Origin: Heloderma charlesbogerti
Lineage: Eukaryota > Chordata > Lepidosauria > Squamata > Helodermatidae
Length of the DNA stretch: 64,000 bases
Direction of reading: 5' to 3'
Assembly (NCBI GenBank): GCA_026122225.1
Contig: JANEZZ010002357.1
Span: forward strand, 186,001 to 250,000
Part shown: positions 1 through 10,869 of the stretch, one piece after another
Layout of the letters: each line of letters opens with the position of its first letter
How positions within the stretch are numbered: position 1 is the first letter of the stretch
Notes under the pieces: model-generated
The model's database searches: none
What the model was told of the DNA's origin: nothing
What the model saw: only the letters and a program-made list of their open reading frames with translations
Program-made: the position numbers and the translations under genes

Positions 1-119
1 GTTTCCCAACTTGGTGCCCTCCCGATGTGTCAGACTACAACTCCCATAATCCCTCAGCCAGCATAGCTGGTTGTAGTTGTAGTCCAACACATCATGAGGA
101 AGCCGGATTGGGGAAGACT
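1..119. repeat. Foldback hAT-like MITE (family F), cut by window edge
   Basis: The two halves are inverted copies: CAACTTGGTGCCCTC on the left answers GAGGAAGCCGGATTGGGG on the right, around an ACTACAACTCCCAT core. The same hairpin recurs about ten times in the window. A related copy at 23784 has an 8-bp target duplication, so I place the family near hAT; that is inference for this copy. The left end may lie outside the window. Confidence 0.7.
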
Positions 120-1049
120 GCCGTAGGTGGCTATCATGTGGAACTGGTAGTAAGAATTGATGGTGCTGTCTTGGACTGGAGCATAGAGCAGCCTGTGGCT
201 TTGATGCAATCAGGCCTGCACTCTTTTCTGCATCTCCCACAACACACAGCTGCAGCCCAGCTGTGCAAATCCACCCTACAGCACTGGGGCAGTGGCAGGT
301 AAGTATATACTAAAATGTACACTAGAGCAACATTATGGTATACTTTGTATTTGACAGGTGGCCCACCTATCAAAACAATTGGCCATCCCTGACTTATAGC
401 ATCCTGCCTGATAATACCTCTTCAATCTGAAGGATAGGAGTTTTGGCACCACCTACAAAGCATTATGGCCTTCTACAACTAGGAGAACCCACAGCATCTT
501 GGTTCCATTCTCACATATTTATACTATTCAACCATGTTTGTGTTTCAGAAGTTTGTGTTTCATACCTTAGGGTGGGGGAAAAGATTTTGAAACAGCAAAT
601 AATGTTCTCTTATGTGAAGAATGAGAGGAAGAAGGAGGCAGAAAAGTTGAGAAAGTTAGATCAAAAACAAAAACCTAAAAGCAACAAAGGGGAAAATAGT
701 CAACAACACACATTTATATAAGCTCCATTTCAGCACATCTTTGTCAACACATTTTTGTGAACTGTAATAGATTCGCCCTTCTCCTGCCCTTGAGAGGCAA
801 AGAACAATGGCTGTCTCCATCTCTCAGCAAAGGGCATGGAGATTTAGTGATTCCCCCAACGTCATGTCAATGTTAGCAGAAGAGCCAGCAAAGCAATCCA
901 GGTCATGTTATCTCAGTTCACAGCCAACCCTTCCTTCCACATCAAAAAAAGCCCAGTCGGGTGAAAAAAGGAGGAGGGGGCGGTGGAAAGCAAGCATGTG
1001 CCAACACTACCAGGCTGCCAAGGCCTAACAGAACTGTTCAGATAAAAAA
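120..1049. other. No gene or recognised repeat
   Basis: Reading frames here are short and have no recognisable domain. The A-rich tract at 660-700 is low complexity. I see no splice-bounded exon. Confidence 0.5.
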
Positions 1050-1340
1050 CAAAAACAAAATCCGTGCCTGCTCTTGTTTTTCTTTAAAACCAGCGGAAGA
1101 GCTGAAAGAATGACAGAAACCATTAGGTGCAGCAACTCCCACCAGCCAGGGACAAAAGCAGCATCTAATAATAGTCCTTGTGTTACTTTTTCTTCTATTG
1201 TTGTCCCATCAGACATGCCCTCGCTGGCGCTGCTGTCCTGTGATTAAGAGAGGGCATGCTTAATCAGCCATGATTGGCTCAGCTACCTTGATGGTTGTCG
1301 ATTAGCGAGATGTCAAGGAAAGGGTGACTTTCAGAACAAA
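1050..1340. other. Repeat-free block, candidate conserved noncoding element
   Basis: No similarity to any repeat in the window. It contains closely spaced homeodomain- and CCAAT-like words (GATTAAG, CTTAATC, GATTGGCT, CGATTAGC) and no open frame with a known motif. Calling it regulatory is inference from composition only; cross-species alignment would decide. Confidence 0.25.
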
Positions 1341-1407
1341 CGGAAGAAAAACATGCAATCCAAGTGAGAACTGCACAAATTTGGCTTTTTAACAGCTACT
1401 ACTGCAG

Positions 1408-1511
1408 GCTTCTCCACAATCTGGTGCCCTCCGGTTGTGTTGGACTACAAATCCTGGAATTATGGGAGCTGGTGTCCAACACATCTGGAGAGCATCAAGT
1501 TGGGGAAGACT
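1408..1511. repeat. Foldback hAT-like MITE (family F)
   Basis: Left half ATCTGGTGCCCTCCGGTTGT and right half CATCTGGAGAGCATCAAGTT are inverted copies flanking ACTACAAATCC. Diverged but clearly the family seen at 1, 17831, 31090, 33640 and 44659. Confidence 0.7.
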
Positions 1512-1568
1512 GTACTACATTGTAAGTTGGTAGTGGTAGGACAAGCGCATTTCTGATTTAGTAATTTA

Positions 1569-2010
1569 GGGCGCAACCCTATGGCCGCTAGACGGCCATA
1601 GGATTTTTCAGTTTTGAGGAACTGACCTCGGAGCTAGCACTCTGAGCTAGCACTCCGAGCTCAGTTCCCAGAAATCTGACTCCCCTCTCCCTCCCCCTCC
1701 CCCTCTGCCTTGTAGGAGGCACGGTTTGTCCCCGACTCCGTGCTTGGAAGAGCAGCAAGGAGCAGGGGGAAAGGGGGCGTTCCTGGGGGCAGGGACAGTG
1801 GAAGCGCTGTTACGATGCTTCCTATGCGCTGTATGGCCTCCCCTCCCTGAGGTGCCCTGGCTAGACAGCTGAAAACATCTGTCTAGCCACAAATGCACAG
1901 CAGCTGGAGCATGGAGGAGAAGATCCCCTCTGCTCTCCACCCACCCTGCATTGGATAGTTGGCTGCCTCCAAGTGAAGGGGCAGCCGACTATCCCCATAG
2001 GATTACACCC
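1569..2010. mobile_element. Harbinger-like MITE, copy 1, TTA target duplication
   Basis: Ends are inverted: left GGGCGCAACCCTATGG, right (reverse complement) GGGTGTAATCCTATGG, 13 of 16 identical. TTA lies immediately outside each end (1566-1568 and 2011-2013), matching the TWA duplication typical of PIF/Harbinger transposons. The interior is GC-rich with subterminal hairpins (GGCCGCTAGACGGCC; GCTAGCAC repeats) and no transposase frame. Further copies lie at 8230, 36973 and 52137. The superfamily call is inference from TSD and TIR only. Confidence 0.75.
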
Positions 2011-2013
2011 TTA

Positions 2014-2329
2014 TATTTAGTTTTTCCAGGAGCAGAGGCAATCCAAGACATTTTTATCCCTGAAGCAAAAAAATTCACATGGCGGCGGTGCTGTCTGTCT
2101 CCCTAGTGGTGATAAAAATATAATGATCATCTAAAGAACTGCAACTTGCCACACTTCAGTGGGATCCAAACATTTGCAACCTGAGCGATCCGCCTTACCC
2201 TGCCCAGTGGTAGGGCCAGTTTTGTGTTGGGTTATTGACCTTGATGATAATAGGGTCCACGGGTATATATGTGTATGAGTAGATGATCCAGTGCATATCA
2301 TTACAAGATCCCGTATACATACCCGAGTG
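2014..2329. other. No recognised feature
   Basis: Short interval between a MITE and a LINE tail. I see no reading frame or repeat I can name. Confidence 0.4.
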
Positions 2330-2705
2330 ACCTTTAAGATCATCAGAGGAGGCCTTGCTGGTCATTTTGAAGTTAACAGAATGTTGCCATTCAGTACCCC
2401 AATGGCAGGCCTTCTTGGTAGCAGCACCCACCCTTTGGAAAACCCGCCCTCATGCCGTTCGGGAGGCAGAAAATGTGGCATCTTTTAAACACCTCCTGAA
2501 AACACACTTGTTGCCCTGGGCTGTACTTAAGTTCATCACAGCACTCTGTCTTACTGCTCTGTGTACTACTGCTTTTATTGTAACTGGAATTGTTTTTAAT
2601 ATCACATTTTTAACATTGTATTTTAACTGTGATTTTAATATCTATATGTGCACCGCTGAGGGATTTTATTATATTTCATGGTATATAAACATCACAAAAA
2701 CATAA
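2330..2705 (+). mobile_element. L2-group LINE 3' end, 5'-truncated
   Basis: The frame around 2400-2520 reads AAPTLWKT.P then FKHLLKTHLL, the degenerate C-terminus typical of L2-group ORF2 (APTLWNSLP ... F...LKTWLF). A T-rich 3' UTR ending in CACAAAAACATAAA follows. Only the last few dozen codons remain. Confidence 0.7.
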
Positions 2706-2971
2706 ATTCATACAAAATGTTCTGGACTCTGGAATTTTCATTTTAGGCTACCAGGGAAACAAACAGGAAACTCATCTGGGCCCAAGTAGGTAAGTGGGAA
2801 GGCAAAACCATCTGAGAACTTGAGTGAAGGAGCTGGCAACCTAATCTCTATTTTCTGTGACCATGCTCCTTCTGTGGGGCAAGGTACCCATGATGCTAAA
2901 CGCATTACTTGTAGTTGCATTAAAAATGGTAAGAAGCAAGTTGAGGGGCCCCCGATCAGAATCACAACCAT

Positions 2972-3345
2972 GAACATAAGAACGTAAGATGAACCATGCT
3001 GGATCAGAGCAAGGGTCCATCTAGTCCACCATTCTGTTCACACGGTGGCCAACCAGCTGTCAACCATAAGCAGGGCATGAGTGCAACAGCACCCCCCATG
3101 TTCCCCAGCAACTGGTGTTCATAGGCTCACTGCCTCTGGTACTGGAGGTAGCACATAGCCATCAGGACTAGTAGCCACTTATAGCCTTCTCCTCCAGGAA
3201 TTTGTCTAACCCCCTTTTAAAGCCATCCAAACTGGTGGCCATCACTACTTTCTGGGGTAGCAAATTCCATAGTTTAACTATGTGCTGTGTGAAGAAGTAT
3301 TTCCTTCGCCACCTCATTCACCCCATGAGGAAAACGCTAATTGGC
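2972..3345 (+). repeat. CR1-like LINE 3' region fragment (family G)
   Basis: Opens GAACATAAGAACGTAAGATG and GCTGGATCAGAGCAAGGGTC, continues through 'catctagtccaccattctgttcacac' type wording and ends near AGAAGTATTTCCTTCGCC. The same text recurs at 42050, 46325 and 53750 (+) and at 9100, 36535, 38641, 45065 and 50660 (-). Assignment to the CR1 group is from general familiarity with squamate repeats and is less sure than the repeat status. Right edge approximate. Confidence 0.65.
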
Positions 3346-4589
3346 ATTATTGAGAGCATGTTTCCCAGGACTAACAGCAGCTGGGAAGAGATTTTCATCA
3401 GTACCATGGGGAGGGAAGGGTTAAAATCCCTTACTGGCATATCCTGATGCCAGCACATCTGTTATTTACCGGTTTTAAAACACGTACACCATACAAATGG
3501 TAATGTCCAGTTTGGTCTGAACTCCCATTTGAGTTAAGAATTTGCCTTGATCTTTCACAGTGGCCTAAATTAGCAGCAGTAATAACTGGAGTGGTTGTAG
3601 CAGAAGTACAAGAAGTAATATACTGGGTATCTAACTCTAGAATTCCACGATGAAAATAGACAGCCTTGACGGATGTTCAAGTCTTTTTTAAAAAGAGAAA
3701 GACCAGTGTAAATGAAATAATCTTAAAAGTACATTTGCATATAAATCCAGCAAGCCATGCTGTTATTCATAAGTAAGCTTTGCAAAATCCAGATCTATGT
3801 TTGGTAACATATTTGTTAAACAAAGTCTTGGGGGAAAGATTATAATCAAGCTCTGTGAAGAAATATTTGGTGGAGCTGCTTTAAATGGCATAGTTCAAAT
3901 TATTTTCCTATCTACCCTTTGCTGAAAAGATACACTATAAATTCTCTTTTTATGTTTCATGGGCCATTTGCCATGGGTAGAGAGGGTAACAACAAATTAT
4001 AAAACTAACAGTGCATATATTTGGGGCACATGAAGCCAGTGTGTACGCATTTCTGTTTCCTGTAGGAAGAGACTAGAAGCCCAGGAAAAGGCACTTAAAA
4101 TAATTTCCCAAGATTCAAGAATCCTTCACAAGATTTATGCCTTCCATCTCAATTTCATGATTACCACTAATTAATTCATTAAATTGTGCCCCCGTCTGCT
4201 CTCCATCTTTTTCAGAACTGCTGTGCTCCTCCCATGTTAGGATGCCTTGCTCTAGGTTAAACAAGTCCGGTAATAATTTAATTCTGGTTTTCCGTTAAAC
4301 ATTCAGGGAGGCAATGATGGAATGGCTACAGAATGATCAAGGGAGAATTGTTGCTTTGAAAATGTCCCACATAAAGATCTCCCAGCATTTCGAGCATTAT
4401 TGTCACTCCAACTTGGAAGTTTCCCATGTCCATGGGCATTTGAATGTTAAAAGGAAGGGATACTTCTCCATATGCATTCTGCGGTGGCACAATCACATGG
4501 AAAACTGTCCTCCCTCCCTCCCTGAACATTTGACTAAGCATTTTCACCAGAGCTGGGGGGCAGGGGAGAGATTGACCCTGTAATATATT
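3346..4589. other. No gene or recognised repeat
   Basis: AT-rich, with no coding frame of interest. The part from about 4140 to 4560 is repeat-free and could be conserved noncoding DNA, but nothing in the sequence proves it. Confidence 0.45.
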
Positions 4590-4975
4590 CTGCAGGATGC
4601 ACAGGGAGAGGCCCTTCTTTTGAGATCACCACCTTCAGAGGTGTGTTTGGTGTTGATGTTAAAGAGGGCCTTCTCTGTGGAACTCCCTCCCAAGGGAGGC
4701 TAAGTTCATTCCCTCTCTGCTGTCCTGCCAGTAGGCAAAGACCTTTTTATTCAAGCAGGCCTTTGCTGTATAAGCAGGTCTGTTGGGCTGGATGCTGTTT
4801 CTATTCTGTTATTGTTGTGTTTTAATTGTGTTTTAATGCATTTGTTTTATAATTGTTTTAATCAAGTTTTACTCTTGATTGTAGACTGCCTTGAGTGCCA
4901 TTATTCTTGGTAGAAATGTGGGTACTAATCAAATAAATCAAATACAAATAAAAATAAATAAGACAAAATAGCAGA
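4590..4975 (+). mobile_element. L2-group LINE 3' end, 5'-truncated
   Basis: GAGGGCCTTCTCTGTGGAAC then TCCCTCCCAAGGGAGGCTAA encodes the L2-type tail (RAFSV-ELP-G). A T-rich 3' UTR and an A/AAT-rich terminus ending in AAATAAATAAG follow. Same class as 2330, 29978 and 57930. Confidence 0.7.
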
Positions 4976-5183
4976 ATTGAGATAGACCTTTGCTTGCAAT
5001 TCTATTAATGCACTTCTTAGTGCACTAAAGGCCTTGATCATTCTTATTTCATTTTCTTCTGACAACAGAGTCATGAAGTAGCACAGCTGAGGAGGTTGAT
5101 TCCCAAGGCTGCCCTTAGGGTGACCATGTATCCTACTTTACAGAGGACAGTTCTCTATTTGAAGGGCTGTCCAGCCTAAGTCC

Positions 5184-6118
5184 TGGGCCCAATCCACACG
5201 GCTTATTTAGTGGAGAGTGAAAGCACATCAGGGTCATTCGCAACAGATGACACTATCATCAATCCACAGCAACCCCGCAGCCTCCCTGTGGAAAAGGCAC
5301 ATTTTTGGAAAGTCCTTTTAGTGCATTTTCCCCCTTAAACGTGGCTCCTGTGTGGTTCTGCTGCAGTGTGCCCTTTCCCCCCGCATTAAATGCTGGGCAT
5401 GCCTCTGCGACCCAGGAATGATGTGGTCGAGGGGTGAGGCTGCCCCCTTTTTCCCCATTTCCTCTTTCCCCCCATTCACAGTAGGGGCTTTTGGACACAG
5501 GCTTTCTTTCCCACTTAGAACTACTTGGCGCTGTTTCATTCTTTCACTATATTGCAGTAGTGCTATTTTCCCATTCACAATATGTAGTCTAGTGCAGTAC
5601 CTGCTTTCCCAGTACTGAAGTCACAGTATGCAGCCTGTTTTTACCATTCAGAATAGCACAGTAGCGCTGTTTCAGGCAGTCACAATAGCAAATTAGCTGG
5701 TTTCATCATTCACAGTATGCGGCCTGTTTTGCCCATTCAGAATAGCACAGTATCTTTCACAATATCCCAGTGGTGGATGAGAGGGGAGAGGAGTGGGGTA
5801 AACTACATGGGCTTAATTCAACACTTCCAGTAAAGTTTCCTGAGCAGGGGAACATGGACAGGGGTGGGGAACGAGCCTCTCTCATTCACTGAGCAGCACC
5901 TACGGGGTTGATGACATTCAGTTCTACTCCACCCATCCAGCCCTGAAGTATGGGGGTTTCAAGTGCTGTGTGACCCGTGAAAGCGGGTTTTTAGATAGTG
6001 TATACTCCACTTTTTTTGCTTCATGTGACCCTGATGGGCCAAAGCGATTTCGTGAAAATCTGGATATAACCAGAAAGTGCTTCTCATTCTGTTTTCATGT
6101 AGATGGAGCCCTGTTTAA
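5184..6118. repeat. Possible TIR element, related in inverted form to 27966-28948
   Basis: The right part (TGATGACATTCAGTTCTACT, then TTTTCATGTAGATGGAGCCC) matches the reverse complement of 27966-28130 (AGTAGAACTGAATGTCATCA; GAGCCAACCTACATGG). The outer ends GGGCCCAATCCACACGG and, reverse-complemented, AGGGCTCCATCTACATG are weakly inverted. No clean target duplication was found, so the superfamily is undetermined and the boundaries are approximate. Confidence 0.4.
5560..5765. repeat. Degenerate tandem repeat, period about 82-85 bp
   Basis: CACAGTATGCAGCCTGTTTT at 5626 recurs as CACAGTATGCGGCCTGTTTT near 5711. Each is followed by CCATTCAGAATAGCACAGTA. Shorter sub-units TTCACAATATG and GTCACAATAGC lie between them. 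Lies inside the 5184-6118 element. Confidence 0.6.
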
Positions 6119-7379
6119 AGACAAATAACTGTAAGAAGAGAGAGAAGGGGCTTTGAAGTTGCCTAACAACAGTTAATATATGGACAGTTAATACCCCACT
6201 ATGGGGAGATGTATTGTATTTCTATATAAAGTATAGTTACTATTTCCAAATTTGCATGTATACATACAAATGTTAATATGCAAATGTTAGGCAAATTGGC
6301 CTCCTCTTTTTGTCCTCTTTCTTGGTTGAGACATTTCTTCTTTTTTGGCAGTGTATGAGTGGTTATCCTACACCCCATACAATTTGTGGATGAGAGGTAC
6401 GAACCTGGGCTTCCTGCATCCAAATGACATCACATCCAGTACAACATTTTTGCCTTCAAAATAAAGGCTAAAAGTTAATACATTTCTTCACTATGGGGCA
6501 CAAGAGAACCTGTGGGTAATTGGGTTTATGACTGTGAATAAAGTATTTATAGGTGGCCTGCTTTAACGGCATTCAAAGTCAGTGCAAGTTTCCCTTGACC
6601 ACAATAGGCACTGTGGTAAGCTAAAAGATTTTATGAAGACAACGTGGATGCATTTGCATGGAAAGATAAGCCAGGATTCTGGAATCCTAGTTTATTGTTC
6701 TAAGTCAATGCAGCCAATATCTTAAAATTACAGTTCCCAAGGCCTGAGATACTTACACACCTGTAAGACACCTGCCCCATGCAAGACACTTTCTTTTTGG
6801 CTCTGGGAGTTCATCTGAATCTTGGGTTAATACTCCTCAAGTAATTATTTATTTTTTAAATTAAAATTTAATTTTTTAAATTATTTTAAATTATTTTTAA
6901 TTTAATTATTAAATTATTTTTTAAAATGCTGCAGTAGGGAAATGTGAATTTATAGGGTCAGGAATTAGAAAGCAGAATAGGAGAGAACCCTAATGTTGCT
7001 GTGTTTTGTTTTGTTTTTACTATTTCCCCAGTGTTAAAATTATTGTGCTATCCCATCTCAACACCTGAGACAGTGAACCAGAATCAGCAGTGGCTTCTAC
7101 AGCTGTGGGCCAGTTGATTCTGCTCAGACCTTATCCAGCATCCTGGCCTCATCTGTCCAGGACAGGATAATCTGGATCAGAATTTAAGGTAGGGACGTGT
7201 CAACCCTAAGTGCCTGGAAGAAAACTCTGCACGTGAGTACAAATCTATTACAATTTTCAGTGCTGTTGTCAAGTTTGATTGTCACTTTGCTGTCACTTCC
7301 AAAATTTCACAAAAAAAATCATTTGTCATACTTGTTAATTATGCAGCAGATATAGTACTGATTGAAAATAGCTGGCTGA
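6119..7379. other. No gene; AT-rich low-complexity tract at 6845-6925
   Basis: The only distinctive item is an almost pure A/T stretch of runs of T and AAATT at 6845-6925. The remainder shows no repeat or exon I can name. Confidence 0.5.
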
Positions 7380-7404
7380 CAATAATAATAATAATAATAA
7401 TAAT
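7380..7404. repeat. (AAT)n microsatellite
   Basis: Eight uninterrupted AAT units, directly before a CR1 fragment. Confidence 0.95.
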
Positions 7405-8030
7405 TCCAGCATGTCTAAGTGCTTCAAGAATTAACTGCTTCAAGAACTCTATGAAATGTCTCTGGCGTGATGGTGGATAGCTCAATGAAAACATCAGCAT
7501 GGTGTGCAGCAGCTGTGAAAAGGCCAAATTTCATGCTAGGGATCATTAGGAAAGAGATCGAAAATAAGATTGCCAATATTGCAATGTCTTTATTCAGATC
7601 TATGGTGTAATCACCCTTGCAGTTCTGTGTGTCTCCAGTTCTGATCACCACATCTCAAAAAGGATCTTGTAGAACTGCATTAAAGGGCAACCAAAATGAC
7701 CAAGAGGCTGAACAACTCTCCTACACAGACAGGTTACAATGTCTGCAGCTTTATAGTTTAGAAGAAAGATGAGTAAGCAGGGGGGGGGGAGGGGGGACTT
7801 TATTACTGTGTATAACAATTTGCATGGTGTGAAGAAAATGGGTAGAGACTCTTGGATCTTGGATAGAGAAAATGGATAGATTTCTCTTGCCCAGGTCCAG
7901 AACCCAGGGTCATCCAATGAAGCTGAATGATAGGAGATTCAGAACAGACCAAAGTAACGACTTCTTCACACAGCATTTAGTTAACCTATGGAATTCAGTG
8001 CCACAAGCCGTGGTGCAACTAGGTAATTTT
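7405..8030 (+). mobile_element. CR1 LINE ORF2 C-terminal fragment
   Basis: The frame from 7469 reads MVDSSMKTSAWCAAAVKR then MLGIIRKEI and SLFRSM, the conserved C-terminal part of CR1-group ORF2. Later frames give LTYTDRLQ-type and VNLWNSVPQ motifs. Stops and frameshifts are present, and a poly-G run at 7780-7796 interrupts it. A sibling copy lies at 51780. Edges approximate. Confidence 0.7.
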
Positions 8031-8229
8031 AGACCCTGGCATTAATCATCTTATGCGGGGCTCTTTAGACTGCTGTGTGTATTACTCCAGTTGTGGAGCA
8101 CACAATTAAAATGGCTCTTTTCCCCATCACATGCCTGATAGAACAAAACAATGAAAAATGTTTGCCAGCCCTGATGAAGGAAAGAAATACGCTGAGTATG
8201 TGCAGATTCATATTTTAAACTTACTGGAA

Positions 8230-8683
8230 GCAGCAATCCTATGGCCGCTAGACAGCAGCTAGATGGCCATAGGATATCTTGTTTTCCAGGAACCGACCTC
8301 GGAGCCCATGCTTCGAGGTCGGTTCCTGGAGAACCAACTTGCCCCCACTTCCACACTGCCTCAGAGGCAGCGCGGAACAGCCTCGTCCTCCGTGCTCGTA
8401 AGAGGCGTGTGGAGTGGCCAAAAGGGGGCGTGTCTGGAGGCGTTCCGGGGCGGGGAGGGCGGAAATGCCTGTACGACACATCCAATGCGTCATACACCAG
8501 CCTCCTCCCCCACTCCGCCCTCCCGCAGCTAGACAGGCACAATTGGCTGTCTAGCCAAAAATGCAGGGCAGGAGAAGCGCCAGGTACCAGAACGATCCTC
8601 TCCATGCTTCTCCTGCCCTGCTTTGGATAGGCGGTTACCTCCAAGTTTGGACATGGCCACCTATCTGGATAGGGTTGCACCCC
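8230..8683. mobile_element. Harbinger-like MITE, copy 2
   Basis: Opens GCAATCCTATGGCCGCTAG, with a GGCCATAGGATAT subterminal hairpin and the shared interior 'aaccgacctcggagc', and closes GATAGGGTTGCACCCC. The terminal bases are more diverged than in copies 1 and 3 and no TWA duplication survives. Its GC-rich interior gives four overlapping spurious frames of 81-209 codons on both strands. Confidence 0.7.
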
Positions 8684-8706
8684 AAGCCACTTAAGTCAAA
8701 GCACCA

Positions 8707-8940
8707 TCATGATCAGCGGCGACTGGTGACACCAGTCCCAGAGGGGCGGTGCTTCCATTCTGCATTTTAGTTACCAGCAGCCAAACTTCTGAAGGTGCTA
8801 TCCAAGGTGCTGAACGTATCCCCCAAATGGGTTCAGCACCTTGGGTAGCACCTTTAGAGCATTGGCTGGTTGCAAACAAAACCCAGAATGGAATCACCAC
8901 CCCTCTGGAACTAGAGTCTCCAGCTGCCATGGATCACGAC
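8707..8940. repeat. Foldback element with ~115-bp inverted arms
   Basis: The left arm (CCAGAGGGGCGGTGCTTCCA ... AGGTGCTATCCAAGGTGCTG) is matched in reverse complement by the right arm (CAGCACCTTGGGTAGCACCT ... TGGAATCACCACCCCTCTGG). The centre is near 8822. Nearly the whole element is stem. It encodes nothing convincing; the frames on both strands are mirror images of each other. Confidence 0.8.
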
Positions 8941-9099
8941 TACAAGAATAAAATGGAGTGTGCCAGCTCAAGTGTTGACTTGTTTGCCACTACTCCCATC
9001 AACTGCTGCTATCTGTGTGCCCATCACGGGGGTCAGGTGTGGGCCCTGGACGTCTAGCTGCACCACTGTCTGCAATTCATAGTGAAGGCCACCAGCGTA

Positions 9100-9485
9100 G
9101 ATGGCTTTAAAAGAGAATTCAACATATTCATGGGAAATAAAGGTATCAATGGCTGCTCATCATTATAGCTGTATATTGCCTCCAGTATGAAAGGCTATAT
9201 GCCTCTGAATACCAATGGCTTGTTGCTGTTTATTCGTTCAGTCGCTTCTGACTCTTCGTGACTTCATGGACCAGCCCACACCAGAGCTTCCTGTCGGCCG
9301 TCGCCACCCCCAGCTCCCCCAAGGCCGAGTCCGTCACCTCCAGAATATCATCCATACCAATGGCTAGAGAACACCAGTGGAAGGGTGCTGATGCACTCAT
9401 CTCTTCCCTGTAGCAGACTTCCCAGGGGCACCTGGGTGGTCACTGCAAGAATAGAATGCTGAACTAGACAGGCCTTTGGCTGATG
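9100..9485 (-). repeat. CR1-like fragment (family G), split by an insert
   Basis: Read on the minus strand, the part ending near 9480 matches the 'ctagttcagcattctattc' style text of family G, and the part near 9180 matches its interior. The copy is interrupted at 9221-9353 by an RTE-type insert. Confidence 0.55.
9221..9353 (-). mobile_element. 5'-truncated RTE/BovB-type insert with 12-bp TSD
   Basis: ATACCAATGGCT is duplicated exactly at 9209-9220 and 9354-9365. The insert reads GTTCAGTCGCTTCTGACTCT then TCGTGACTTCATGGACCAGC, the reverse of an RTE-type LINE or SINE 3' end (compare GTCGTGTCCGACTCTTCGTG at the BovB end near 60880). The perfect duplication marks it as younger than its host. Confidence 0.8.
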
Positions 9486-10869
9486 CATATGTTCCAGATG
9501 TTCTTACTGCTCAGAGCTGCTTCCTTGACAGTTTCCACACATGTTTGCCTAGTGGATAGGCTGGGGGAGGGCTTAAATGCTTTAAGACTTAACTATGGAG
9601 GAGAGCCTTTATTGACTCAGTCCAATTATACAAAACCAAAAGAAAAAGAAAAGAAAAAAAACAAGCTCAAGAAAGCAATCTTCGGCTTCTAATCCTAAAG
9701 AAGCCACTTTGCTTTTAATATTGATGACTCCAAATGGTTATTAATCCTTGCAAGAAAGGAGAGAGAAAAAAACCAAATTGGTGCACAAAGTTTCCGCTCT
9801 TAACAAAGCATCAGCAATGCATACATAATGAGCAAGGGAAGCTCTCAAACAATACCAGCCTCTTGCTTGGTGCTTGGTGTAATGACAAAGAATTAAAGCA
9901 AAGCTTAAATGGTCTTTGGGAATTAATCAAAACTGTTTTAAATCTTGTTCCACATCCTCCCTACTTTCATTGCAGCTTCATTCATTTTGTCCTGCTTACA
10001 TAATAGCTTCAAATTGGCTGGGAACTTGACATGTACAGCAAGCAGTATTAAAGCTTGAGCACACCATCACTACATCAGTACCTGGCAGCACCTTTCAGTC
10101 AAATTTGCACCCTTAATATTACCCTACAAAAGACTACATTACCCACCTGCTCAGAAGGCATTACACACTGCCTTCTTTTTGCATTACTTTCTAATACGGA
10201 GCCTAATATCTGCATTTTCATATTGCAGTGTCTGCTATCTGGATCCAAGATGGCATAGTTTCCTGAATGTGAAAAGGATGAACCTGCATGGAATGGATGG
10301 AGTCCAGAAACCTTCCAGTGCAAGAGGCTGTCAGCAAAATCATTACTGGCATGTTTATCTCCAGCTTGCCAAAAATCTGCCACCTTGATGGCCGTAGTAT
10401 ACATCTCTAGCCAATTTCAGACAAATGCTCTCCAATCACAGCTTCCATTTGTCCTCTAAATCATCTCATAAATAAGTAAATCAAAGGGGAAAATACAGTT
10501 AGCACTTATCACTAATCTTCCCCATTCATTTTTTTAAAAAAATATTTATATACATATACGTATCTCATCTCTGGATATGATGGTGTGAGGCTGCTGGTCA
10601 ATGAAGCATAAGACTGGGCTGCAAAGCAATGATTCTCAAAGGCTTAGAGTCTTTAACTGGCTCAGGTGTGTGTGGGGGTGCTCATCGAAAGCAAGGATTT
10701 GGGAATAATCTCCTGAAGCTATAGCTATACTAGCTTGATTCCCGCAAATTCAGTTGTTAATTTTGCACACCCAAGTGCAAATGCACACACGTCTCTATGT
10801 TTTCAACTATCAGGTTCTCAAAACAGTTCACAGCAGAGCTGCATCTCCCTAGTCGTCCCTAGGCACAGC
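9486..10869. other. No gene or recognised repeat
   Basis: Holds an A-rich purine tract near 9635-9665 and otherwise repeat-free sequence. The block 10020-10440 has no match elsewhere in the window and no coding signal; it is a weak candidate for conserved noncoding DNA. Confidence 0.45.

Noticed and set aside
8051..8680. 209-codon minus-strand frame
   Set aside because: Runs through the GC-rich Harbinger-like MITE. The three sibling MITEs give similar frames in several phases, so openness comes from composition.
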